The notes below the pieces were generated by a model. It worked only from the letters and a program-made list of their open reading frames with translations. It was not told the DNA's origin and made no database searches. This document shows, piece by piece, positions 7,934 through 16,583 of a DNA stretch of 64,000 nt; the stretch's first letter is position 1; each line of letters opens with the position of its first letter. The stretch is from Pseudomonadota bacterium (GTDB taxonomy: Bacteria; Desulfobacterota; Binatia; Binatales; Binataceae): assembly GCA_021324885.1 (NCBI GenBank), contig JAJPIF010000017.1, positions 60,926-124,925 of the forward strand. Reading direction: 5' to 3'. A program made the position numbers and the translations under genes.

Positions 7934-10258
7934 ATGCTCCGAGGATTGTTGCGAAAATTAGTGAAGACCGCGCTTTTTGTAGGCGTGGCGATCGTCCTGT
8001 TCGTCGTCCCGCCATGCGTTTACTACTGTTATAGCTATTATACCTCGCTGGAAAACGAGGTGGTCACGCGCTTTTCCGGCAAGCGCTGGGATATCCCATC
8101 GCAAATCTATTCCGACTCGCTGATGGTCTATCCTGGAACCAACCTGAACGATGTCGGATTTTTTCAGCGGCTGGCGCGGCTCAATTACCGGCCGCAGCCC
8201 GCACCCGCCCAGGTCAGCAACCGGGGGCAGTACTGGTATGACGCGAAGAAGGGCCGACTGCTGATCTTTCTACACGCTTTCAGCTACCCCTATCACCAGT
8301 TCGACGGGCAGTTGATCGACATACGCCTGGATCACGATCAGACGGTAACCGCACTGTTCGACGGCGTGTCCCATCGACCGGTCGATACGTTCGAGCTGGA
8401 ACCGGAACCTATCAGCGGCATTTACGAGGGCGTCTGGGAGCAGCGGCGGCTGGTGCGTCTGTCGCAGATTCCGCCGGCCTTCATCGACGCAATCCTGGCG
8501 GCCGAGGATCATCGATTTTACGAGCACCACGGCATCGATCCGATTCGCATCATCAAAGCAGCCTGGGTCGATTTCCATTCGGGCCACGTGGTGCAGGGCG
8601 GTTCGACCCTGACCCAGCAACTGATGAAGAATTTCTTCCTGACCCAGAAGCGGGACTGGCGGCGCAAGATCAAGGAAGTGATCATGGCCTACATTGCGGA
8701 GAGCCGCTACAGCAAGGACGAGATTCTGGAAAACTATGTTAACGATATCTACCTGGGGCAGCATGGTCAGGAAGGCATCTACGGGATTTGGGAGGCTTCG
8801 GAATACTACTTTTCCAAGGTCCCGCGCGATTTGACCATCGGCGAGATGGCAACGATCGCGGGGATGATCCGCTCGCCCAACCGATACAACCCGCTACGCC
8901 ATCCCAGCGCCGCCCGCAAGCGGCGCGACGAGGTTCTCGAACTGATGCTGGAGGACGGCTACATCAGCCAGGCGGCCCTTGCGCAGGCGATGGCGGAGCA
9001 GATTCAGCCGCGCGAGACCTTCACCGAAAACAATGACGCGCCCTACTTCGTCGATTACGTCAAACATGAACTCGCCGAGCGTTATCCTCCTGAAGTGCTC
9101 ACCGGCGAGGGGTTGAGGATATTCACTACTTTGGACGTGCATACCGAAAAGTTGGCGGAACGCGCGGTTCAGCTTAACCTCGCCAAGCTCGAAGCGGAGC
9201 ATCCGCGGCTGCGCCGCGAGGAAGCTCATGATCTGCTCGAAGCGGCGCTTGTCGCGATCGAGCCGCAGAGCGGTAAAATCCGCGCGATGGTCGGGGGACG
9301 CGATTACCGCACCAGTCAGTTCAATCGTGTCGTCCAGTCCCATCGCCAACCCGGCTCCGTTTTCAAGCCGATCACCTACCTTGCGGCGCTTGACGAAACG
9401 CTGACCGGCCAGGGCCATTTTCTGCCCACCAGCACAATCGAGGACACTCCCTTTACGTGGTACTATGCGCGCGGGATGAGCTGGTCGCCGGCCAATTATA
9501 AAGATCGCTACTTTGGCGATGTCACCCTGCAATTCGCCCTCCAGGAATCGCTCAACTCAGCGACCTCGCGGCTGGCTCATGAAGTCGGACTGAGCCGCAT
9601 CCTGGAGATGGCGCGCAAACTGGGCTTTGGCGACCTGCCGCCCTATCCCTCGATCGTGCTGGGAGGAATCGAGGTCACGCCGATGCAGGTTGCACGCGCC
9701 TACGCGATCATGGCCAACGGCGGTCTGGAGGTCCCGCCTTACGCTGTGACCGCGGTGGTCGATCGGGAAGGCCGCGTGATCGAGGGGCATGAGATCAAGG
9801 CCGTGCAGGTGCTTCCGGCAACGTTGGCCTACGAAATGGATTCGATGTTGCAGCAGGTGATCAAGCACGGCACCGGTCATGACGCGGTCAAAGCCGGCTT
9901 CACGCGACCGGCAGCCGGCAAGACCGGCACCACCAACGACGAAAAAGACGCCTGGTTCGCGGGCTTCACGCCTGACCTGCTGGCCGTTGTGTGGACCGGC
10001 TTCGATAAAAAGGAGGAACTGGGGCTGACTGGTGCGCAAGCGGCATTGCCGATCTGGACCACCTTTATGATGCAGGCGGAAGCGGGCCGTCCAGAAGCTG
10101 ATTTTCCAACACCGCCGGGTGTCAGCATCTGGAGCGCGCCGGCGCCGGTCGATGAAGAATCCGCGGGCGCAATCAATTCGCCGGACCAGACCGACCCCGG
10201 ATCGCCCGCGTCCCCTCAGCCCAGGCCTGATTTGCCAGAAAGCGACCCCAACGATTGA
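7934..10258 (+). CDS. Bifunctional penicillin-binding protein, PBP1B-like
   Basis: Class A PBP of 774 residues that polymerises and cross-links peptidoglycan. An N-terminal membrane anchor (about 12-38) is followed by a UB2H-like region (WDIPSQIYSDSLMVYPG), typical of PBP1B rather than PBP1A. The GT51 glycosyltransferase domain has its catalytic Glu in AAEDHRFYEHHG (about E191) and GGSTLTQQLMKN. The transpeptidase domain has SVFK (Ser about 475), SLNSATS and KTGTTN. The C-terminal tail is Pro/Asp-rich. The stop codon overlaps the next start as TGATG, indicating translational coupling with the TPR lipoprotein. Confidence 0.95.
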   Translation: MLRGLLRKLVKTALFVGVAIVLFVVPPCVYYCYSYYTSLENEVVTRFSGKRWDIPSQIYSDSLMVYPGTNLNDVGFFQRLARLNYRPQPAPAQVSNRGQYWYDAKKGRLLIFLHAFSYPYHQFDGQLIDIRLDHDQTVTALFDGVSHRPVDTFELEPEPISGIYEGVWEQRRLVRLSQIPPAFIDAILAAEDHRFYEHHGIDPIRIIKAAWVDFHSGHVVQGGSTLTQQLMKNFFLTQKRDWRRKIKEVIMAYIAESRYSKDEILENYVNDIYLGQHGQEGIYGIWEASEYYFSKVPRDLTIGEMATIAGMIRSPNRYNPLRHPSAARKRRDEVLELMLEDGYISQAALAQAMAEQIQPRETFTENNDAPYFVDYVKHELAERYPPEVLTGEGLRIFTTLDVHTEKLAERAVQLNLAKLEAEHPRLRREEAHDLLEAALVAIEPQSGKIRAMVGGRDYRTSQFNRVVQSHRQPGSVFKPITYLAALDETLTGQGHFLPTSTIEDTPFTWYYARGMSWSPANYKDRYFGDVTLQFALQESLNSATSRLAHEVGLSRILEMARKLGFGDLPPYPSIVLGGIEVTPMQVARAYAIMANGGLEVPPYAVTAVVDREGRVIEGHEIKAVQVLPATLAYEMDSMLQQVIKHGTGHDAVKAGFTRPAAGKTGTTNDEKDAWFAGFTPDLLAVVWTGFDKKEELGLTGAQAALPIWTTFMMQAEAGRPEADFPTPPGVSIWSAPAPVDEESAGAINSPDQTDPGSPASPQPRPDLPESDPND

Positions 10259-11217
10259 TGCCCGCGCGCGCCAGTTCCATTGTGCGGGTCCTGCTGGTGT
10301 CGGCGGCGGTTTTTATCGCGGCCGCGGTCGCTTCCTGTTACAACGCCCCACCGCCCCCGCCGCCGGCAATCCCCGCCCTCCAACCAACGCCCGAGGCCGA
10401 GGTCGAGCAGAACCCTGAAGCCGAAGAGACCGCGCCGGTTGTTCCGTTTACCGAGGAAAATATCACGCCGGAGGCGACTGAAACCCCTTCGCCGACCGAA
10501 ACCGCCACTCCGACTCAAACCCCTTACGGTCAGACACCGGGCCCGACGCCCACTCCCACTCCAACGCCGACGGAAAGTCCCACGCCCACTCCAAGTCCAA
10601 CGCCGACCCCTCAGCTCGACTTCAGCCAGAACCTGCCGCCCGGCCAGCTAAGTGACCAGTCGCTGGAGCCCGATATCGATGCTGCGGCGCTGCCCACGCG
10701 CAAGACCGCGATCCGAATCGCCGACCGCGCCCGCCGCGACCTGCTCAAGCATCAACCGGACGAGGCGATAAGGACGCTGGGACCGGCCCTCTCGATCGAC
10801 GCTGGCAATCCTTACGTGTACTTCTACCTGGGACGCGCCTACCTGATGAAGCATAATTACGAGCAGGCCTTGACGTTCTGGAATCGCGCCGCGATTGGCT
10901 TTGTCGACAATCCCAAATGGCTGAGCGAGGTGTTGAGCTTCGAGGGCGAGGCCAAGGAGCGGCTGGGAGATATCGATCAGGCGCGCAATGACTTTGGGCG
11001 CGCGGTTAAGCTGGCGCCTGACAACCAGTTGGCCAACGACGGCTATTCCCGCCTGGGTCCGCCGCCGCCACCGCCCGAAGCCGAGTCCTCCGCCGAAATG
11101 GTGCCGGAGAACGAAGAGCAGCCGCCGCCCGAGGAAGCGTCGCCGCCACCGCCTCCCGTCGAGGAAGAGCCGCCGCCGGCGGAAGAACCGATGCCGGGTG
11201 AAGCGCCGACGCCTTAG
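10258..11217 (+). CDS. Proline-rich TPR lipoprotein
   Basis: A 319-residue predicted lipoprotein. A signal peptide ends in a lipobox-like AVASC, with Cys at about residue 26. A Pro/Thr/Glu-rich spacer of about 110 residues follows, including a run of TP repeats. A helical domain of about 130 residues with tetratricopeptide character (YVYFYLGRAYLMKHNYEQAL, then DIDQARNDFGRAVKLAPDNQ) comes next, and the tail is again Pro/Glu-rich. ATG 10258 overlaps the PBP stop, and the longer TTG 10255 start is unnecessary. The architecture and coupling to PBP1B suggest an outer-membrane lipoprotein partner of the synthase, in the manner of LpoA/LpoB, but no homology to those is evident. Confidence 0.85.
   Translation: MPARASSIVRVLLVSAAVFIAAAVASCYNAPPPPPPAIPALQPTPEAEVEQNPEAEETAPVVPFTEENITPEATETPSPTETATPTQTPYGQTPGPTPTPTPTPTESPTPTPSPTPTPQLDFSQNLPPGQLSDQSLEPDIDAAALPTRKTAIRIADRARRDLLKHQPDEAIRTLGPALSIDAGNPYVYFYLGRAYLMKHNYEQALTFWNRAAIGFVDNPKWLSEVLSFEGEAKERLGDIDQARNDFGRAVKLAPDNQLANDGYSRLGPPPPPPEAESSAEMVPENEEQPPPEEASPPPPPVEEEPPPAEEPMPGEAPTP
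10546..10612 (+). repeat. TP-dipeptide-coding low-complexity repeat
   Basis: Degenerate six-base repeats (cccactccaacg-like units) encode alternating Thr-Pro with occasional Ser/Glu within the lipoprotein. Codons vary between units, so selection at protein level rather than recent slippage seems likely. Confidence 0.75.
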
Positions 11218-11241
11218 AGGTAAACTGCACAGAGTAAACCA

Positions 11242-12246
11242 ATGCTGATACTGGGTATTGAAAGTTCCTGCGACGATAGCGCCGCCGCCGTTTTGGAAAC
11301 GCAACGCGCGGGTGAGGCGCTGGTGCGCTCCAGCGTGGTCGCCAATCAGGACGATGTCCATCGTGCTTTCGGCGGTATCGTGCCCGAGCTGGCATCGCGC
11401 AATCACGTGGTTACGATCCTGCCGGTGATCCAACGCGCCCTGAGCACCGCCGGATGCGAACTGAAGGACATCGAAGGGATCGCGGTCACCCGCGGACCGG
11501 GCCTGGTCGGATCGCTGCTGGTGGGTCTGATGTGCGCCAAAGGCCTGGCGCACAGCCTCGACGTGCCCCTGGCCGGCGTCAACCATCTGGAAGGCCATCT
11601 GCTCGCGCCGCTGCTCGAGCATCGGGTGCCGATGCCGTTTCTGGCCCTGGTGGTGTCGGGCGGCCATACCTCGTTGTTCGTGGTCGAGGGCTTTGGCCGT
11701 TATCGGGAGGTCGGAAGGACGCGCGATGATGCCGCCGGCGAGGCCTTCGACAAGGTGGCCAAGATGATGGCGCTGGGTTACCCGGGCGGCAAGGTAATCG
11801 ACGAGCTGGCGCGGCGCGGCAATCCTAAACGGGTCAGGCTGCCGCGCGCGCGCGTCAAAGGCGCGCCGCTGGACTTCAGTTTCAGCGGCCTCAAAACGGC
11901 AGTCGCGCTGTTTTTGCGCAGCGAGGCGGCGGTAGCCGTCAATTCCGAGGATCTGGCCGCCAGCTTCCAGGAAACCGTGGTCGAGATGCTGATCCGTCCG
12001 ACGCTGGCGGCGGCGCGCGAACTGGATATCGCCAATATCGTCCTGACCGGCGGCGTTGCGGCAAACTCGCGTCTGCGCGTTCGGCTGGCCGAGGAGGCCG
12101 CAAAGGAGGGCCGTCAGGTGATCGCGCCCTCGCTTAAATATTGCACCGACAATGCCGCGATGATCGCGATGGCGGGGAGCTGGAGACTGCTGGGCGGCCA
12201 GCGCGACTCCCTGGACATTGACGCCGAGGCCAATTTGCCGCTGTGA
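11242..12246 (+). CDS. tsaD: tRNA threonylcarbamoyladenosine transferase TsaD
   Basis: A 334-residue Kae1/Gcp family ATPase that transfers the threonylcarbamoyl group to A37 of ANN-decoding tRNAs, working with TsaB and TsaE. It begins LILGIESSCDD, has the metal-binding NHLEGH motif near 115, VSGGHTSL near 138, and GGVAANSRLR towards the end. Length and motifs are standard. The stop overlaps the GTG start of rsmA by four bases (GTGA), and the lipoprotein stop is 24 bases upstream, so it sits inside an operon. Confidence 0.97.
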   Translation: MLILGIESSCDDSAAAVLETQRAGEALVRSSVVANQDDVHRAFGGIVPELASRNHVVTILPVIQRALSTAGCELKDIEGIAVTRGPGLVGSLLVGLMCAKGLAHSLDVPLAGVNHLEGHLLAPLLEHRVPMPFLALVVSGGHTSLFVVEGFGRYREVGRTRDDAAGEAFDKVAKMMALGYPGGKVIDELARRGNPKRVRLPRARVKGAPLDFSFSGLKTAVALFLRSEAAVAVNSEDLAASFQETVVEMLIRPTLAAARELDIANIVLTGGVAANSRLRVRLAEEAAKEGRQVIAPSLKYCTDNAAMIAMAGSWRLLGGQRDSLDIDAEANLPL

Positions 12247-13145
12247 GGGCTCCCAAACACGCCCCTGGCGCCGTACTTCACCTGAATCGGACCGACTCGC
12301 CCGCCCGCGCCCTGCGCGCAGCCGGGGTGACGCCCAGCAGGATGCGCGGCCAGAATTTCCTGGTCCAGGGTGTGGTTGCCGCGCGTATCGTGGCGCTGGT
12401 GCAACCGGCGGCGCAGGACGAAGTGGTGGAAATCGGTCCTGGATTGGGCATCCTGACCGAACGGCTGCTGGCCGCCTGCGTTTCACGGATGCAGGCGATT
12501 GAACTCGATCGCCGGCTTGCCGATCGCCTGCGTCAGAAATGGCCGGGCAGGCTCAACGTCATTGAAGCTGATTTTCTGAAAATCGATTTGCGTCGGATCG
12601 TCACTCATCCTCCGGTCAAAATAGTCGGAAATCTCCCCTTCAATGTGGCTGCGGCAATTCTGCGCAAGCTCGGCGACGCGCGCGACCTGATCGGCCGGAT
12701 GGTCCTGATGTTTCAGCGTGAAGTGGGCGAGCGGCTGCGCGCCGCTCCGGGCGGGAAAGCCTATGGCGCTCTGACCTTGCTGACCCTGCTCGATTGGGAA
12801 ATCATCGATCATTTCCGCGTCGAGGCGGGCAGCTTTCATCCGCGGCCCCGGGTCGACGCCGAAGTGCTGGCACTGATTCCCAGACGCCAACCTCTATGTT
12901 CCGCGCACTTGCGCGCAACGGTGATCGATGTGATCCGCGCGGGTTTCGCGGTCCGGCGTAAAAACCTGCGCAATGCACTAGCGGCGGGTTTGCGGATGAA
13001 ACCGCAGGCAATCGAGCAGGTGCTGCGTGAGGCCGCAATTGCGCCGGGCGAACGCGCCGAGCGCCTCGCCGTCCATGATTTCGTGCGCCTGGCCGCCGCG
13101 ATTGCAGAACTGCGCGATTCGCTCGGCACCCTCTACGATGCCTGA
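12243..13145 (+). CDS. rsmA: 16S rRNA dimethyladenosine transferase RsmA/KsgA
   Basis: SAM-dependent methyltransferase of 300 residues that dimethylates the two adjacent adenosines in the 3' terminal hairpin of 16S rRNA. It shows RMRGQNFLV at the N-terminus, motif I VVEIGPGLGILTE, the catalytic-type NLPFNVA (variant of NLPY) and a C-terminal small helical domain. The start is GTG 12243 overlapping tsaD by four bases. The end overlaps mutM by eight bases, so all three genes are likely translationally coupled. Confidence 0.96.
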   Translation: MRAPKHAPGAVLHLNRTDSPARALRAAGVTPSRMRGQNFLVQGVVAARIVALVQPAAQDEVVEIGPGLGILTERLLAACVSRMQAIELDRRLADRLRQKWPGRLNVIEADFLKIDLRRIVTHPPVKIVGNLPFNVAAAILRKLGDARDLIGRMVLMFQREVGERLRAAPGGKAYGALTLLTLLDWEIIDHFRVEAGSFHPRPRVDAEVLALIPRRQPLCSAHLRATVIDVIRAGFAVRRKNLRNALAAGLRMKPQAIEQVLREAAIAPGERAERLAVHDFVRLAAAIAELRDSLGTLYDA

Positions 13146-13971
13146 GTTGCCCGAAGTCGAATCGTTGCGGCGCCTGCTGATTGAATCCGCCCGGGGCCGA
13201 ACGATTGTATGCGCCCGGATCAGCGAAGCGAGGCTGCGGCGATCAGTGTCAAGGGATCTGCCCGATACGATCGCCGGCAGAACAATCCTCGAAATCGGGC
13301 GGCGCGCGAAATACCTGCTGCTCGGACTCAGCGGCAAAATGACGCTGCTGGTCCATCTCGGGATGAGCGGCAGCCTGACCCATCGCGGGCGCGATTTTCG
13401 CGACAGCGACTTCCATCCCGCCCATGACCATCTGCGCTTCGAACTCGACGACGGCACGGCGCTGGTTTACAACGATCCACGCCGCTTCGGTCTGATGAAA
13501 CTGGTTGCTTCCGCCGAACTCGCGCAGACGGCGGAGCTGCGCGAACTCGGTCCCGAGCCGTTGGAGAATGACTTCAACGCCGATTACCTGTTCGAAAACA
13601 CGCGGGGGAGAAAAGCGGCGATCAAGAACCTACTGATGGATCAGAAACTGGTGGCGGGAATCGGCAACATCTACGCTTGCGAGATCCTCTATGCCGCCAA
13701 AGTGCGGCCTGGCCGCGCCGGAGCGAGAATAACGCGCGCCGAGGCCGAACGAATCGCGGCATTCACGAAAAGGATCCTCTCCCGGGCGATCGGAAGTGGA
13801 GGAACAACGTTCCGCAGCTACCGCGATTCCCGCGGTCAACCCGGCAGATTTCTCAGCAGCCTGCAGGTCTACGGCCGCGACGGCGAAAAATGCTACGCGT
13901 GCGGCAGTGCAATAAAGCTCAAGGTGCTAGGTCAGCGCTCCAGCTTTTATTGCCCTACCTGCCAGCGTTGA
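13138..13971 (+). CDS. mutM: Formamidopyrimidine-DNA glycosylase
   Basis: A 277-residue Fpg/MutM that excises 8-oxoguanine and formamidopyrimidines. ATG 13138 gives the invariant N-terminus PELPEVE, with the Pro nucleophile exposed after Met removal and Glu next to it. The middle contains the helix-two-turn-helix region (KNLLMDQKLVAGIGNIYA), and the C-terminus ends in a four-cysteine zinc finger (CYACGS...CPTC). The ORF-track start at 13027 is only readthrough inside rsmA. It is the last gene of the plus-strand run. Confidence 0.97.
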   Translation: MPELPEVESLRRLLIESARGRTIVCARISEARLRRSVSRDLPDTIAGRTILEIGRRAKYLLLGLSGKMTLLVHLGMSGSLTHRGRDFRDSDFHPAHDHLRFELDDGTALVYNDPRRFGLMKLVASAELAQTAELRELGPEPLENDFNADYLFENTRGRKAAIKNLLMDQKLVAGIGNIYACEILYAAKVRPGRAGARITRAEAERIAAFTKRILSRAIGSGGTTFRSYRDSRGQPGRFLSSLQVYGRDGEKCYACGSAIKLKVLGQRSSFYCPTCQR

Positions 13972-14002
13972 TTGATGCAAAATTATCGTTCCCCGGTCGC
14001 TG

Positions 14003-14186
14003 TTACGGCTCCGGGACTTCCCGATCGCGGCAAATCTTGCGGCGCCAGAAAGTCGTTGATCTGCGACGGCGGGAAATGGTTGAAGCTTTACCCTTTTCGC
14101 GATTCACGTAGACCGTGTGATCTCCTCCTTCGAAGAAGAGCACAACCGTGACGCTCCAGATGGCGGAGCAGTTCGTGTCGCTTCAT
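14003..14186 (-). pseudogene. HicA-like toxin relic with frameshifts
   Basis: Not in the ORF track. From ATG 14186 (minus strand) the reading starts MKRHELLRHLERHGCALLR, the typical beginning of a HicA mRNA interferase. The matching continuation is split across frames: EGGDHTVYVNREKGKASTIS in a second frame, INDFLA in a third, and KICRD..VPEP back in the second, ending at TAA 14003-14005. At least three small indels are needed to restore about 61 codons. It is therefore a decayed toxin or a run of assembly errors. Its ATG overlaps the stop of the upstream MazF-like fragment (ATGA). Confidence 0.7.
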
Positions 14187-14314
14187 CGCTCCTGGATCAA
14201 AAGAGGCTCTCTTATTACCGTCTCGCCCTTGAGCGATGCGGGGCGGCGCTTGCTGGCGCGGCGATCGGTGAAGGGAAAAGGTACGATGACCACGTCGAAG
14301 GGCTTACGGGTCAC
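14183..14314 (-). pseudogene. Truncated MazF/PemK-like toxin fragment
   Basis: A 43-codon minus-strand frame from GTG 14314. It reads DVVIVPFPFTDRRASKRRPA, the N-terminal strand and loop pattern of PemK/MazF mRNA interferases, then diverges and stops after about 16 unrelated residues. A full toxin is about 110 residues. It overlaps the AbrB antitoxin stop by 11 bases, the usual antitoxin-toxin layout, so it looks like the remaining head of that toxin, joined to a HicA-type gene by deletion or recombination. Confidence 0.65.
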
Positions 14315-14564
14315 GGTAGGCGCGGTCGTCGTTCTCGGAGTTCCATTCGGACAGCGTCGTTTCCAACGCCGAAAGAAATTCGAGGTCGAGCGGCTCGGCC
14401 TTGCGAATGCGAACCGCGCCGTCGGCGGCCTCCTCGAAGATCACGGTGTCCCCGGGCTTCAAGTTTAGCCGCTTGCGTACGCGCGCCGGGACCGTCGCCT
14501 GGCTTTTGCTGGTGAGCCGGCTTTTGGCGATGGCGTGAATGCCGCGGCTTTGGCGAATACCCAT
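14304..14564 (-). CDS. AbrB/MazE-type antitoxin
   Basis: A small (86-residue) DNA-binding protein with a SpoVT/AbrB swapped-hairpin domain: SRLTSKSQATVPARVRKRLNLKPGDTVIFE. The acidic C-terminus could bind a toxin. ATG 14564 is preferred over an upstream TTG at 14588; GGGAG lies about a dozen bases before it. The partner should be the overlapping MazF/PemK-like gene, which is truncated, so this antitoxin may be orphaned. It would be expected to repress its own promoter. Confidence 0.85.
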   Translation of the reverse strand: MGIRQSRGIHAIAKSRLTSKSQATVPARVRKRLNLKPGDTVIFEEAADGAVRIRKAEPLDLEFLSALETTLSEWNSENDDRAYRDP

Positions 14565-14859
14565 GTCGCGTCGGCGCTCCCTATTCAATACGACAATACC
14601 TTAATGCGGCGGGTCCGGAAGAACAAGCCGTTCGGTCGGGCGATATAGGGCGCGCTCGCGCTCCTGCGGCAAGCGCGCCAGTGGGCTGAAAACGGGAGCT
14701 GATATTTGCCACTCAACAGGGCGTGAAAACGACGAGGGCAGGGTTGAGTTGTATGGAGCGCAGTGAGTTGGTGGAGCGCTCGGGTTCGCCCGCGGCGCCG
14801 GCCCAGCGACGGTTCGACCCACTGGAGCTGGCGCAAACCGGCTGCCGTTCTGGACGCGG

Positions 14860-15507
14860 TCAGGACCAAATCAGGTTTTCGCGGGCGAAAAAGATGGCGC
14901 TGGCGCCGACCAGGCCGTCTTGCGCGGCGACCTTCATTTCGGGCGAGGTCATCGCGTTCTGGACTGCGGCTTCGTCATCGAACCACAGATGGGCGACGCC
15001 GTCCCATCGCGGTTCGGCCCAGGTGTAGGCGGCGTCCAGCGTCAGGCTCTGGAGGTAGCCGCGTACGCCCGGCACCTTCATCACGGCCGGCGCATGGACC
15101 TCGCGCCACTGTCTGCGGAAGCTGGGCAAGGTGAGCCCCACGCGGCGCTTTACGATGAAGATGCCCTTGACGGCGTTTCCAGGAGCCGGCTGTTCCTTGA
15201 TTACGGTATCGGTGGTGGCGAGCGACTCGACCCGGGTCATATCGATAAAGTTGGGTTCGTCGGCGCGGAATTGCCGTCCGCTCGCGCGTCCAACTTCGAC
15301 CATCGCCTCCTGATTGTCCCACCACACTTCGGCGACGCCGTCATACAACGCGCTGCCGCCCAGGGCGTGCAGGCGATGGCTTTGGATGTAGCGGCGGGTG
15401 AGCTCATGGCGCGGCGCGGCCAGCGGATGTTTCTCGCGCCAGTAACGATAGAAGTCATCGAGGCTGATCGAGGGCTTGTGAGTAATGAAATAATGATAAT
15501 GAATCAT
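14860..15507 (-). CDS. EthD-domain protein (tandem EthD repeats)
   Basis: A 215-residue protein made of two ferredoxin-like EthD modules. The first half has FITHKPSISLDDFYRYWREKHPL, the second FIVKRRVGLTLPSFRRQWREVHAP, each followed by a YLQS/YIQSH-type strand. EthD proteins are small dimeric alpha/beta barrels that accompany degradation of ethers and polycyclic or terpenoid compounds; their chemistry is often unknown. It is the last gene of the minus-strand catabolic operon, 21 bases downstream of the LLM oxidoreductase. The head-to-tail fusion gives an internal pseudo-dimer. Confidence 0.88.
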   Translation of the reverse strand: MIHYHYFITHKPSISLDDFYRYWREKHPLAAPRHELTRRYIQSHRLHALGGSALYDGVAEVWWDNQEAMVEVGRASGRQFRADEPNFIDMTRVESLATTDTVIKEQPAPGNAVKGIFIVKRRVGLTLPSFRRQWREVHAPAVMKVPGVRGYLQSLTLDAAYTWAEPRWDGVAHLWFDDEAAVQNAMTSPEMKVAAQDGLVGASAIFFARENLIWS

Positions 15508-15528
15508 GATGAGCCTCTGGATTTCGCC

Positions 15529-16449
15529 TCACTGCAGATGCGGCATCACTTCACGCCCGAACAACTCGATTGTTTCGGGGCGGTCCAAATCGCCGAAGCA
15601 CAGCATCACCAGGTTCACGCCGCGGCGGGCGCGATCGCGCAATTGATCGACGACGGAATCCGGGTCGCCCTTGATCGCCGACGGCTTCATGCCTTCGATC
15701 ATCGGATGGCCGGGATTGTCCCACATCCTGTCCGCGTCGGCCTTGTTGCGTCCCAGGCAGACCATGATCTGTTCGGAAATTTCGAGGGTTTTGAAGTCGC
15801 GCCCGATCGCCGCGCAATGATCCTTGAGCACCTGGAGTTTATGATCGATAGCGGAGGATTCGGGGATCGAGTAGTTCCATCGATCGGCGTATTTCGCAAC
15901 CAGGCGCAGCAATACCTTTTCGCCGCCGCCGCCGATAGTTATTGGGGGATGGGGCTTCTGGGTGGGTTTGGGATTGTTGGGGGCGTTGTCGATAGTGAAG
16001 TATTGCCCTTTGAAGCTCGCGCGCGGCTCGGTGAACATCAGTTTAAGTATCTGGAGGCTTTCCTCGAACTGCTTGAGCCGCACTCCCGCAGCGGGAAATT
16101 CGTAGCCATAGGCACGGAACTCGCCCTTCATCCATCCGGCGCCGAGTCCGATCTCAACCCGCCCGTGGCTGATGTTGTCGATGCTGCTGAGTGATTTGGC
16201 CAGCAGCGCCGGATTGCGGAAGGAGTTGCAGATTACCAGCGTGCCGATACGCAGGCGTTCGGTGCGCGCGGCAATCGCCGCCATCGTGGTCAGCACTTCC
16301 AACTGGATGCCGTCCCTGTCGGAAGGCGGCCACATGTGATCGCAGGTCCATACCGAATGAAAGCCGTATTTCTCGGCGGGTATGATGCGTTTGAGCATGT
16401 CATCCCACTCGAGGAACTGGGGAAGGTTGAGTGCGATTTTCATAGCCAT
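15529..16449 (-). CDS. LLM-class F420-dependent oxidoreductase
   Basis: A luciferase-like TIM-barrel flavin/F420 enzyme of 306 residues. It shows the N-terminal strand with the YGFHSVWTCDHMWPP motif, RIGTLVICNSFRNPALLAK, and the glycine-rich GRVEIGLGAGW typical of the class, plus KPHPPITIGGGGEK. Substrate is unknown; relatives hydroxylate or reduce alcohols and cyclic ketones. ATG 16449 (MAMKIAL) is chosen with GGAG upstream; the track start at 16770 is readthrough. It sits in the same strand run as the MaoC-like and CoA-transferase genes. Confidence 0.93.
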   Translation of the reverse strand: MAMKIALNLPQFLEWDDMLKRIIPAEKYGFHSVWTCDHMWPPSDRDGIQLEVLTTMAAIAARTERLRIGTLVICNSFRNPALLAKSLSSIDNISHGRVEIGLGAGWMKGEFRAYGYEFPAAGVRLKQFEESLQILKLMFTEPRASFKGQYFTIDNAPNNPKPTQKPHPPITIGGGGEKVLLRLVAKYADRWNYSIPESSAIDHKLQVLKDHCAAIGRDFKTLEISEQIMVCLGRNKADADRMWDNPGHPMIEGMKPSAIKGDPDSVVDQLRDRARRGVNLVMLCFGDLDRPETIELFGREVMPHLQ

Positions 16450-16505
16450 TATGGGCGCTCTCCGTCTTGGGCGATGCTGATATGGTTGGCGCGGGTTTTG
16501 AGTCG

Positions 16506-16577
16506 TCTCAGGCGCCTTCAGCGCGGCTCCCTCTCCCGCGGAAAAAACGCGGGAGAGGGAGCCGCTATCGCCTGAGA
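16506..16577. repeat. 72-bp REP-like palindrome between operon genes
   Basis: Two nested inverted repeats. The inner arms CGGCTCCCTCTCCCGCG (16524-16540) and CGCGGGAGAGGGAGCCG (16548-16564) form a perfect 17-bp stem with a 7-base A-rich loop. The outer arms TCTCAGGCG (16506-16514) and CGCCTGAGA (16569-16577) extend it. It lies between the MaoC-like stop (16584) and the LLM start (16449), has no U run, and resembles dispersed REP-type palindromes; it could attenuate transcription or stabilise mRNA. Confidence 0.75.
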
Positions 16578-16583
16578 AAAGGG

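Noticed and set aside
10648-12486. 612-residue minus-strand ORF opposite the lipoprotein, tsaD and rsmA
   Set aside because: A shadow ORF; the plus-strand genes have clear motifs and tight spacing.
14920-16194. 424-residue plus-strand ORF
   Set aside because: It is antisense to the EthD-like and LLM genes and has no recognisable domain.
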